From an uncultured Clostridium sp. (GTDB taxonomy: Bacteria > Bacillota > Clostridia > TANB77 > CAG-508): DNA of 64,000 bases. The notes beneath the pieces are model-generated. The model did not search any database. It worked only from the letters and a program-made list of their open reading frames with translations, and was not told the origin of the DNA. Of this stretch, positions 1 to 7,553 are shown one piece after another (within the stretch, counting starts at the first letter, position 1; each line of letters begins with the position of its first letter). The position numbers and the translations under genes are program-made. The DNA is taken from the NCBI GenBank assembly GCA_946497695.1, contig CAMMLJ010000005.1, forward strand, positions 1 through 64,000. Direction: 5' to 3'.

Positions 1-51
1 TGTCCCCCTATCAAGAAAAATTATAACATATTTTTCGTAAAAAGGGGACAT
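1..51. repeat. Palindromic intergenic repeat with TGTCCCC/GGGGACA ends
   Basis: The first 51 bases open with TGTCCCC and close with its reverse complement GGGGACA around an AT-rich core. The GGGGAC ends resemble other GGGAC/GTCCC-rich intergenic stretches near 32.6, 34.4-34.6 and 46.7 kb. It may be cut by the window edge. I read it as a dispersed palindromic element rather than a gene. Confidence 0.45.
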
Positions 52-65
52 TTTTTAAAAAATTA

Positions 66-95
66 TTGAAAAAATTATTAGTTTTATGTTATAGT
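66..95 (+). promoter_or_regulatory. Putative promoter of the NERD gene
   Basis: TTGAAA (66-71) and TATAGT (90-95) are separated by 18 bases, a fair sigma-A match. About 170 bases of leader follow before the NERD start codon. The leader contains a GGGAGG/CCTCCC inverted pair (141-146 and 183-188) and repeats of AACGCTT or its complement, so it may fold. No known riboswitch is recognised. Confidence 0.4.
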
Positions 96-262
96 AAGTT
101 TATCAGTTGATTAATCAAATTATTTTTTTGAGTAAAATGTGGGAGGAACGCTTTGAGAATTAAGCAAATTTTTCGCAAATAACCTCCCTAAACGCTCCAT
201 TTTTATTTCTATACATTTCCAAGCGTTTAATAATAAAACAAGAATATTAGGAGGAAAAATAA

Positions 263-1033
263 ATGAAAGAATTTGTACTAAAGTTAATTGTTGGAATAAT
301 TAGTCAACCAATTTTTTGGATATTTCTAATACTTGTATTATTATGTTTTATTTTTTATAAAAAATTTCGAGGTTTTATGGGTGAATTTTGGGTAAAAACT
401 GAATTAAATAAATTACCAAAAGATTCATACATTATTTTAAATGATATTATGATTAAGTCAAGTACAGGAACTCATCAAATAGACCATATAGTAATATCTA
501 AATTCGGTATTTTTGTAATTGAAACAAAAAACTATTATGGTTTAATTATAGGAGATGAATATAAATCTAAATGGATTCAATATATTGGAAAAAATAAGTA
601 TTATTTTAATAACCCTATTCACCAAAATTATGGACATATAAAAGGTCTTGCAGAGACATTACATCTAGATGAAAATAATTTCATTTCAATTATATGTATA
701 TCTAATCAAGCCAAAGTTAAAGTAACTGCTAAAAATGTTACTCAATTAGATTTTCTTAATAATTTGATACAATCATATAAAAAAGAAATATTAGACATTA
801 ATTTAAATGAAATAGAAAATAAGATAAAATTAATGAATATCTCTGATAAAACTATTAGAAGGAATCATGTAAAAAACATAAAAAATACTATAAGAAAAAA
901 CATGGAAAAAGAGCAAGAAATGATATGTCCAAAATGTGGTAGAAGATTAATAGAAAGAACTGGTAAATATGGTAAGTTTATTGGTTGTTCAAATTATCCT
1001 AAATGTAAATACACAACAGATATCAAAAATTAA
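263..1033 (+). CDS. NERD-domain membrane protein with topoisomerase-type zinc finger
   Basis: The 256-residue protein has one N-terminal membrane segment (about residues 8-32), then a NERD (nuclease-related) domain (about 40-150) with the recognisable stretch IDHIVISKFGIFVIETKN, whose acidic and lysine residues fit the nuclease-like fold. A C-terminal Cys4 zinc ribbon (about 221-250, CPKCG ... GCSNYPKCKYT) is of the topoisomerase I type. It is probably a membrane-anchored DNA-processing or DNA-binding protein; the substrate is unknown. The start is preceded by AGGAGG. It is transcribed alone and ends at a strong terminator. Confidence 0.85.
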   Translation: MKEFVLKLIVGIISQPIFWIFLILVLLCFIFYKKFRGFMGEFWVKTELNKLPKDSYIILNDIMIKSSTGTHQIDHIVISKFGIFVIETKNYYGLIIGDEYKSKWIQYIGKNKYYFNNPIHQNYGHIKGLAETLHLDENNFISIICISNQAKVKVTAKNVTQLDFLNNLIQSYKKEILDINLNEIENKIKLMNISDKTIRRNHVKNIKNTIRKNMEKEQEMICPKCGRRLIERTGKYGKFIGCSNYPKCKYTTDIKN

Positions 1034-1038
1034 ACAAT

Positions 1039-1077
1039 AAAAGACAAAACTGGAATTCAACTAGTATTGTCTTTTTT
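1039..1077 (+). terminator. Rho-independent terminator of the NERD gene
   Basis: An AAAAGACAA/TTGTCTTTT stem encloses a loop and ends in a run of seven T residues just after the stop codon at 1033. It also lies downstream of the convergent DUF1653 gene. Confidence 0.75.
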
Positions 1078-1100
1078 TATTAATAGAAAATTATTGTTAA

Positions 1101-1355
1101 TTAATCTAAAATCTCTTCAAAACGATATTTTTGAGTTACATCAGGATATTTTTCATGATCTACTTCAGATAAAAACATTTCTAATGGTCTTGCATAAATT
1201 CCATCTTTGTGATTTGTTTTTCCTGCATTATCCATACAACGATATACAACTAATTTTTCTCCTGTTTCACTATGTGTTGCTACTGTTATTACAAAAGCTC
1301 TTGTTCCTTTGAAATGTCTCCACATTGTAAAAGGTTTTACTGTTCTTTCTTCCAT
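1101..1355 (-). CDS. DUF1653 domain protein
   Basis: The 84-residue protein matches the small DUF1653 family: an N-terminal WRHFKG motif (usually xYRHFKGN), then HSETGEKLVVYRCM and a C-terminal YARPLEMFLSEV. These are the three family hallmarks, and the length is typical. Family members are soluble, often stand alone and have no established biochemical function. AGGAGG lies upstream of the start. It is convergent with the NERD gene. Confidence 0.85.
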   Translation of the reverse strand: MEERTVKPFTMWRHFKGTRAFVITVATHSETGEKLVVYRCMDNAGKTNHKDGIYARPLEMFLSEVDHEKYPDVTQKYRFEEILD

Positions 1356-1450
1356 AAATTTTCCTCCTTAAAATTATATTATTCATAGTATATTAATTTT
1401 GTATAAATTACAAATAAAATTCCTATCCAAACTATATCAAAATAATCATT

Positions 1451-2147
1451 TTATATATGTACTGTTTCTTTATTTTCTATTAATTCATTATTAACAATCC
1501 ACTTAATATCTTCAATGGATTTATCTATATCAAATCTTCCATTTCCCACAGGATAATAAACTGAATAAAATTTATATTTATTACCATTAATTTCTTTTTC
1601 AAAACATTTTTCCTAACTTGTGATACTGATATTTTTTCTTCTAACACAATGGACTAACTTGATTTCCAAATAAAATAATAACTTTAGGTTTAACTATATT
1701 TATTTCTTGTTTAAACAATTCTAAATATTCTTTATAGATTGAATTTGGTAATTCTCTGGCATCAATTTGAGTACACTTTCCCAAATTTGTTATAAAATAT
1801 TTATGTTTCTTTACATTATCATAGACTTCTTCTGCAAATTCTTCTGTCCATTCGCTCCCCTTTATAGCTCTTATTTTTTCATATATATCATTATCTAATA
1901 AATTTATTTTAAAAAACAAATCCCAAATGTTTTTTGTTCCAATCCAAGGAGCCTTTAAGCCTTTCCATTCTTTTGATGATGCTATATTTCTTCCTGTTGG
2001 ATTCATAAAAACAAAACATATTTCTGGGTTAATAGCACATCCTCCATTATAAATTGAATCTAATTCTTTAGCACCATATTTTTTCTGAAGCTTATCATAT
2101 TCTTTAGCTAAATCTTTTAATTTCATTTTATTTTTATTGGCTTTCAA
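1451..2147 (-). pseudogene. Uracil-DNA-glycosylase-like gene, two frameshifts
   Basis: The intact first part (1641-2147, 168 aa) shows the UDG-superfamily glycine/asparagine loop (CFVFMNPTGRNI), the core WIGTKNIWDLF, NLGKCTQIDAR and the strand VIILFGNQVS. It stops early. Shifting one frame restores SIVLEEKISVSQVRKN, and a second shift near 1605 restores CFEKEINGNKYKFYSVYYPVGNGR and a tail reaching a stop at 1451. Both breaks fit loss of one base. It overlaps the upstream nuclease-like gene by 14 bases, so the two formed one operon. The family removes damaged or modified bases. The break may be real decay or sequence error. Confidence 0.7.
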
Positions 2148-2831
2148 TTATATAATATTTACAGTCCCTATATTTATATTTTGGATCTCTTGCATTAATA
2201 TTGATTATTTTACAATCTTTCCATTGGAATGGGTATTTTTTATCTTGCAAATCAATTATATATTTTTCTCTACCAGTTGGTTTTAATATTTTCCCTGTAA
2301 GTAATTCTTTGTAATCTCCACGAAAATATTTATAAATATCTATTCCTCTATTTCCTTCATGGTTACCTTTATAAAAAGGCCTTCCTCTTCCTCGTGCCCA
2401 CACTAATGTTATGCAATATGTTTTTTGAAATTTTTTTGATTTACTAATTCTTGCATAAATCTAACATCTTTTACACAACTAAACATTTGCTCAGGGTACT
2501 GCCCATTTAATGGAAATTTTAATTCTATGGCATACTGCTGTGAATGATCATATTTATAAATTGAAATATCAATCTCTTTTTTTAATACTTTACTATTAAT
2601 AAAACTATAATTGATATTAAAGTACTTCTTTGCATTTCTTTCGAATTCAATTTTATATTCTTTTCCATCGTCATATTCTTTTCTTAATTTATACCTTAAA
2701 AATATACCTAATTCGTGTTGAAAACTAAACTCGTTATATATTTCAAGTTCATTTTCACAAAGGTATTCAAAAAATTCTTCAATCATTTTTTCAAATCTTT
2801 CTTTATTTTCGAAATAATCGGAAACTTTCAT
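2134..2831 (-). pseudogene. PD-(D/E)XK nuclease-like gene, frameshifted
   Basis: Two reading frames (2409-2831 and 2134-2403) form one protein. The first carries EIDISIY followed by YAIELKFPLNGQYPEQMF, an appropriate D ... ExK spacing for a PD-(D/E)XK nuclease core. It ends in HIA and a stop just after a seven-T run (2431-2437 on the plus strand). One extra base in that run restores QKTYCITLVWARGRGRPFYKG and joins the second part (IYKYFRGDYKELLTGKI). The total would be about 232 aa. The start has a weak ribosome binding site. It is followed by the overlapping glycosylase-like pseudogene. The nuclease assignment rests on motif reading only. Confidence 0.6.
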
Positions 2832-2999
2832 ATATTACTCCACAATTTATATTAATTATACCTACTATATCATTTACTTAAAATATAATCTACAATATTT
2901 TTGGATTTCTATTAACTTTTAGGCCTATCTTGTAAAAAAATATAATTTATGCTATAGATAATTATAAATATTATTACAATTTTAAGAAGGGAAATTTTT

Positions 3000-3713
3000 A
3001 TGACAAGTTTTGGATTAAAAATAATAGCTATAATAAGTATGGTAATAGATCATTTGGGAGATGCTTGGCTTGGAAGAACTACGGGAATGAATTTAATAGG
3101 TAGATTATCATTTCCTATTTTTGCTTTTCAAATTTCTGAAGGATATATTCATACCAAAAATTTAAAAAAATATTTTTTGAGACTTTTTATTTTTGCTTTA
3201 ATATCTCAAATTCCATTTATGCTTTTTCGCTCTACATTTACAACTGGTTTTTCTCTTAATATATTTTTTACTTTATTTTTTGGATTGTTTACAATATTTT
3301 TATATGATAAATTTACTAACACTTCTTTTACTTTTACAAAAGCTAAAAAAATTGATATTTTTTTTAAATATTTTTTTGCCATATGTTGTTTTCTTTTAAT
3401 TGGGATATTAGCAGAAATTGCAAAATTTGATTATGGTTTTTTTGGTATTTTTATAATATTTTCATTTTATGTTTTTAGAAATAAAAAAATTTTTATGTAT
3501 ATATCTTTTATTATTGCATCTATAATAAGACATGGCTTAATGATTTATACTAATGGTTACCATTATTTATATATTTTATTAACTATTTTTACTATATTGC
3601 CACTTCTTCTTATTAACATTTATAATGGAAAACAGGGCAGAAAAGTTAAATATTTTATTTATGCTTTCTATCCAATTCACTTACTAATTTTATATTTTAT
3701 ATTTAGAACTTAA
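3000..3713 (+). CDS. TraX family membrane protein
   Basis: The 237-residue protein is strongly hydrophobic with about seven or eight membrane helices. The N-terminus (FGLKIIAIISMVIDHLGDA) and GRLSFPIFAFQISEGYIHTKNLKKYFLRLFIFALISQIPF are the TraX signature. TraX acetylates F-pilin in conjugative plasmids. Chromosomal Firmicute homologues are common outside conjugation loci and probably act as membrane acyltransferases on unknown acceptors. No conjugation gene is near. AAGAAGGGA precedes the start. Confidence 0.85.
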   Translation: MTSFGLKIIAIISMVIDHLGDAWLGRTTGMNLIGRLSFPIFAFQISEGYIHTKNLKKYFLRLFIFALISQIPFMLFRSTFTTGFSLNIFFTLFFGLFTIFLYDKFTNTSFTFTKAKKIDIFFKYFFAICCFLLIGILAEIAKFDYGFFGIFIIFSFYVFRNKKIFMYISFIIASIIRHGLMIYTNGYHYLYILLTIFTILPLLLINIYNGKQGRKVKYFIYAFYPIHLLILYFIFRT

Positions 3714-3759
3714 GCCTTTCATTTAAGCATTAGTTCTTCTAATTTATAACAAACTTGTT

Positions 3760-3787
3760 AATGAGTGCAAAAGAATTCGCACTCATT
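3760..3787 (+). terminator. Hairpin after traX-like gene
   Basis: AATGAGTGC and GCACTCATT form a perfect nine-base stem about 47 bases after the TraX stop codon. The following ATTTAG is only weakly T-rich, so termination efficiency is doubtful. Confidence 0.5.
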
Positions 3788-3877
3788 ATTTAGTTTGATC
3801 TGCTTAGTGATGATCCACCAAACATTTTAGTACTAGTTTATTTATACATTTTAATAAGATTAATTTAGTAATATTGA

Positions 3878-4555
3878 TTAAAATTTGTATTCTCTTAGTA
3901 TTTCATCATATTTTTCGTATTTAGGAAAATATTTTTGTAATAATTTATAAAAACTTTTTGCATGTGTTTTATATTTTAAATGGCATAACTCATGTATTAC
4001 TATATATCTTATGCAATTTTCATCTAATTCCATTATTTTTGAATTAATATAAATTTCTTTTTTATCAAAATCAAATTTAGCCATTTCTTTTGAATTTTGA
4101 ATAATGCTATAATCTTCTGGAACTAAACCAGTTTCGATTCTAATTTCTTCAAAAACATTTTCTAGATGTCTTTCTGCTAATTTTGCATACATCTTATTTA
4201 ATATAACATCTATTATTTTTTTGTTATTTCTTCCTTTTAATTTTGCTGGTAATTTTATTTCTATATAATTATTGTTTAAATTTAATTCTGGAGTCTTAAT
4301 GTTTGCATATATAACTTTTATTGCATAATTGATTCCCAATATTTTTGCACTATTATATAATGATACTTCTTCCATTTCATTTAACTTCTTTATTATCCAG
4401 TTTTTGTTTTCTCTTATGGCATCTTGTATTCTTTGTTTAGAAAAATACCAAGGAGCTTTTACTACTACTTCTCCGTTATTTACTAAGATAGAGAAATTCC
4501 CAAATATAGCTTTATCTATTGTATATGAAATTATATTTTCTTTTACTTTTTTCAT
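3878..4555 (-). CDS. YgjP-like (COG1451) zinc metallopeptidase
   Basis: The 225-residue soluble protein has a C-terminal HELCH zinc motif with a third histidine 11 residues on (THAKSFYKLL), then KYFPKYEKYDEIL. This is the classic YgjP/SprT-like arrangement. The N-terminal half (VVVKAPWYFSKQRIQDAIRENKNWIIKKL) matches the YgjP domain seen in proteins annotated as M48-family peptidases. Substrates are unknown; homologues sit near restriction and defence loci in some genomes, which is only suggestive here. AAGGAGG lies before the start. Confidence 0.85.
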   Translation of the reverse strand: MKKVKENIISYTIDKAIFGNFSILVNNGEVVVKAPWYFSKQRIQDAIRENKNWIIKKLNEMEEVSLYNSAKILGINYAIKVIYANIKTPELNLNNNYIEIKLPAKLKGRNNKKIIDVILNKMYAKLAERHLENVFEEIRIETGLVPEDYSIIQNSKEMAKFDFDKKEIYINSKIMELDENCIRYIVIHELCHLKYKTHAKSFYKLLQKYFPKYEKYDEILREYKF

Positions 4556-4677
4556 AATAAACCTCCTTAATATTTTTCGAACTCTTGTTTGCTTTTTGTT
4601 GAATGTATTTTATATTCTTATATAAATTTTGTCAATAGTTTTTTCGAAATTTTGTTCGGTTTTTTATAAAAAATTTT

Positions 4678-4710
4678 ATCCCTCTGTAAAATGGCTCTAC
4701 AAAGGGATTT
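4678..4710 (-). terminator. Terminator of tRNA-Gln
   Basis: Read on the minus strand, AATCCCTTTGTA and TACAGAGGGAT form an imperfect hairpin followed by AAAATTTTTT, just after the tRNA 3' end. Confidence 0.55.
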
Positions 4711-4713
4711 CTA

Positions 4714-4787
4714 TGGTTCGGGTAGTTAGATTCGAACTAACGATCGTAGGGTCAGAGCCTACTGCCTTACCGCTTGGCCATACCCGA
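4714..4787 (-). tRNA. tRNA-Gln (anticodon CUG), CCA encoded
   Basis: On the minus strand the acceptor TCGGGTA pairs with TACCCGA and is followed by discriminator A and an encoded CCA. The D arm (GGCCAAGCGGTAAGGC), the anticodon stem GTAGG/CCTAC with loop CTCTGAC, and the T arm with TTCGAAT all fold. The anticodon reads CTG, hence glutamine. CUG is the rarer Gln isoacceptor in AT-rich genomes; the UUG species must lie elsewhere. Confidence 0.9.
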
Positions 4788-4792
4788 ATATT

Positions 4793-4828
4793 AAGCTAGA
4801 TATATAATAATATATATCTAGCTTTTTT
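4793..4828. terminator. Long hairpin between plsC and tRNA-Gln
   Basis: A nearly perfect AAGCTAGATATAT inverted repeat with a short loop is followed on the plus strand by seven Ts. On the minus strand it separates the plsC stop from the tRNA. It may terminate plsC transcription, though the strongest T run is on the opposite strand. Confidence 0.55.
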
Positions 4829-4832
4829 TCAA

Positions 4833-5429
4833 CTATTTCTTTTTAATTTCTTGTTCTAAATCATAAATTATATTTATCATCTTTTTCGAATATTCTCGTA
4901 TTTTCTCTTTATCATCTTTTATATCTGTAGGTATTTCTATTATATCACCTATTACTACATAAACCTTTTGAAAAAGGTGTGGTCTTCTTGTAATAAATAC
5001 TGGTAATATTGGTACTCCACTTTCTGCCGCAAAATATACTGCACCATTTTTTACTTTATTTCTTAAATCTTCTTTTTTCTTTAATATTCCACCTTCTGGA
5101 AACATTAAAAGTTTGGAGTTTTCCTCTAGATTTAAACATTCTATAGCATGAAGAGTACTTTTTACATCTCTTTTTTTTCTGTTTACTGGAAATACTCTAT
5201 ATCTTCTAAATAATTTAGCTAATAGTTTATTCTTAAAAATCTCAGACTTTGCCATTATTGATAAATTATCCACTATTGGAAATATAAATGTTGGGTCTAA
5301 AACATTTGAATGATTTGGACAAATAATATATTTCTTATTATTATCTATCTTTTCTAACCCTATATATCTAACCCTATATATAAAATGACAACAAAGTCCT
5401 TTTACTAATGTTTTCATTATTTTATACAT
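4833..5429 (-). CDS. plsC: 1-acyl-sn-glycerol-3-phosphate acyltransferase (PlsC family)
   Basis: The 198-residue protein carries the acyltransferase H-x4-D motif at residues 40-45 (NHSNVLD) and the glycerol-phosphate-binding FPEGGI at 110-115, in the usual order and spacing. It transfers an acyl chain to lysophosphatidic acid to make phosphatidic acid at the cytoplasmic membrane. The N-terminal CHFIYRVRYIG could be a membrane-associated helix. It lies 27 bases after the penicillin-binding protein gene on the same strand, so the two may be cotranscribed. AGGAG precedes the start. Confidence 0.85.
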   Translation of the reverse strand: MYKIMKTLVKGLCCHFIYRVRYIGLEKIDNNKKYIICPNHSNVLDPTFIFPIVDNLSIMAKSEIFKNKLLAKLFRRYRVFPVNRKKRDVKSTLHAIECLNLEENSKLLMFPEGGILKKKEDLRNKVKNGAVYFAAESGVPILPVFITRRPHLFQKVYVVIGDIIEIPTDIKDDKEKIREYSKKMINIIYDLEQEIKKK

Positions 5430-5456
5430 ACAAAATATCTCCTTTTGTTATTAATG

Positions 5457-7472
5457 TTATTTAAATATTTGTGTTACTTTAGGAAATAGATAATGACTTC
5501 CTCCTACTGAATTTGCATCTTCTACCATACTTACTACAACTAATTGCTTAGTTGCTGTTTCATCAGCTGTAAATGCATTAAACCAACCAATAACCTCTCC
5601 TTCTTCATCTTTACTTGCTTTTAGTTCCGCTGTTCCTGTTTTTGCACCAATTGTTAATCCTTCTATTTTTGCATCATTTGCGGTTCCATTTGGATTTTCA
5701 ACAACTTGTATTAAATCTTCTTTTATTGTATTCGCTGCCTCTTCTGATATAGCATTTTCTTTTAAATATTCTGGCTGTTTGTTTTCTTCATAAATTATTG
5801 TAGGTTTTATCATATTTCCATTATTTACAAATGCAGAATATATTGATGCCATATGTATTGGATTTACCAAGATTTGTCCTTGACCATATCCACTATCTGC
5901 AAGCTGAACTTCATCATCTATTTTTCCATCTGTATCATATGTTGATTTTGATGTAGAAAGTTCAAAACTTATATCTTCATTAAATCCTAACTTATTAAGA
6001 CCTTCCATAAATCCATCATATCCTATTTTTAAAGCTGCTTTTGCAAAATATATATTATCTGATCTTATTAATGCATTTTGCATATTTGCAGGTTCATTAT
6101 ATGGAGTTAATGTTGTTACCATATAATTTCCCCAGCTAGAATCTTTTTGCCAACTAAGTCCACTTCTTCCAAAATCCTCATTAGAATCAAGCTTTCCTTC
6201 TGTTATTCCAATTGCTCCTGTTACTGGCTTAAAAGTTGAACCTGGTGACCACGTTCCAGTAAATCTATTTAGTAATGGTTTATTTTCATCTTGATTTAAT
6301 GAATTCCATTCGTCTGTACTCATTCCTAGAACAAAATCATTAGAATCATATGATGGTGTACTCACTAGTGCTAAAATTTCACCTGTTTTTGAATCCATTG
6401 CTACATATGCACCCTTATTTTCGTCTAGGCTATCATAAACTTGCTTTTGTGTAGTTGCATCTATTGTTAATTTTACATCTTTACCATTTTCTAGCTCTTG
6501 CTTTGCTATTGTTCTTACTTTATCTCCATCTTCATTTTCTATATAAATTTCTTTTCCGTCTTTTCCTCTTAATGTGTCTTCATATGCTTTTTCTATTCCA
6601 GCTTTACCTATTAAACTATTACTGTTATATCCTTTTCCTGCATTTTCTTCTAATTCTTCTGCACTTATTGCTTGCACATATCCTATTAACTGAGATGCCT
6701 CTTTTCCTAAAGTATATACTCTTGAACTTTCTGTAGTAATTTTTACTCCAGGAATTGTTAGCGCTTGCTCTTTTATTTGAGATTCTGTCGTTGCAACATT
6801 TTTTATTGGCACAAAAGTATCGTCTTTAACATATGACATGTTCAATTTATTATTTATTGAATCTACTGACACTCCTAAAATAGTTGATAATTTCTGTATA
6901 TCTTCATCTTTATTGGCACTCATTTTTCCTGGTACAAGCCCTATTGACGAAATATTTCCCTTTCCTGCTAATAAAACATTATTTCTATCATATATATTTC
7001 CACGTTCTGCCTCTAATGTTTTTACTCTTATTTTATCATTATCACCTAATTCTGGAAAAATCATACTGTTTGACCAATTTAGTTTATATTCTTTATCTTC
7101 TTTTACAAGTGTTGCTGTATTTGTAAAACTAACCTCTCCTGCAGAAGTATTCATTTTTTGTATGTACGTAATTTTCTCTCCGTCATCAGCTTTTTCTACA
7201 TTTGTAATTTCTGTTGATAAATTTGTCATATCTATTCCACTATATATTGAATCATTTTTATTTACAAATGTCTCTTTTGCTGTCTTGTCCTTACTTGATG
7301 AACTTATTAGATCATATGCTTCTTCATATTTTTGTTCACCTATTTTTGAGAAGTAATTATTTAATGCATCTTCTGGTTTTTCTGACTTATTTAGCATGAA
7401 AAAAGCCACTATTGCTACAATTACAATTACTAATATTATTAACGTCCCTATTAATACCTTTTTATTTTTCAT
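5457..7472 (-). CDS. Class B penicillin-binding protein with MecA-N (NTF2-like) domain
   Basis: The 671-residue protein begins with a membrane anchor (residues 5-27), then an NTF2-like MecA-N domain (about 33-140), the PBP dimerisation domain beginning ERGNIYDRNNVLLA (about 156-335) and a transpeptidase domain. Active-site motifs are all present: STFK (Ser412), SDN (471-473) and KTGTAE (611-616). It crosslinks peptidoglycan outside the membrane. The layout is that of MecA/PBP3-type class B enzymes, which often have low beta-lactam affinity; resistance itself cannot be read from sequence. GGAGGGGAG precedes the start. Confidence 0.9.
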   Translation of the reverse strand: MKNKKVLIGTLIILVIVIVAIVAFFMLNKSEKPEDALNNYFSKIGEQKYEEAYDLISSSSKDKTAKETFVNKNDSIYSGIDMTNLSTEITNVEKADDGEKITYIQKMNTSAGEVSFTNTATLVKEDKEYKLNWSNSMIFPELGDNDKIRVKTLEAERGNIYDRNNVLLAGKGNISSIGLVPGKMSANKDEDIQKLSTILGVSVDSINNKLNMSYVKDDTFVPIKNVATTESQIKEQALTIPGVKITTESSRVYTLGKEASQLIGYVQAISAEELEENAGKGYNSNSLIGKAGIEKAYEDTLRGKDGKEIYIENEDGDKVRTIAKQELENGKDVKLTIDATTQKQVYDSLDENKGAYVAMDSKTGEILALVSTPSYDSNDFVLGMSTDEWNSLNQDENKPLLNRFTGTWSPGSTFKPVTGAIGITEGKLDSNEDFGRSGLSWQKDSSWGNYMVTTLTPYNEPANMQNALIRSDNIYFAKAALKIGYDGFMEGLNKLGFNEDISFELSTSKSTYDTDGKIDDEVQLADSGYGQGQILVNPIHMASIYSAFVNNGNMIKPTIIYEENKQPEYLKENAISEEAANTIKEDLIQVVENPNGTANDAKIEGLTIGAKTGTAELKASKDEEGEVIGWFNAFTADETATKQLVVVSMVEDANSVGGSHYLFPKVTQIFK

Positions 7473-7521
7473 ATACTCCCCTCCTTTCGGTATAATATCT
7501 CATTTTTTTACAAAAGTAAAT

Positions 7522-7544
7522 AGAGTCATTATTTAAATGACTCT
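7522..7544 (-). terminator. Hairpin after the ABC transporter gene
   Basis: AGAGTCATT pairs with AATGACTCT across a five-base loop just after the ABC transporter stop codon. The tail on the minus strand (ATTTACTTTTG) is only moderately T-rich. Confidence 0.5.
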
Positions 7545-7553
7545 ACTTTTAGT

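Noticed and set aside
1067..1312. 81-aa plus-strand frame overlapping the DUF1653 gene
   Set aside because: It begins inside the NERD terminator and is antisense to a clear DUF1653 gene; residues are almost all Leu/Phe/His.
3000..3713. TraX as evidence of a conjugative element
   Set aside because: No relaxase, coupling protein or type IV secretion gene is nearby; chromosomal TraX homologues are common in Firmicutes.
6838..7356. 172-aa plus-strand frame opposite the penicillin-binding protein
   Set aside because: It lies wholly antisense to a strongly conserved gene, has no ribosome binding site and reads as low-complexity Leu/Ile/Phe/Ser-rich sequence typical of the reverse of AT-rich coding DNA.
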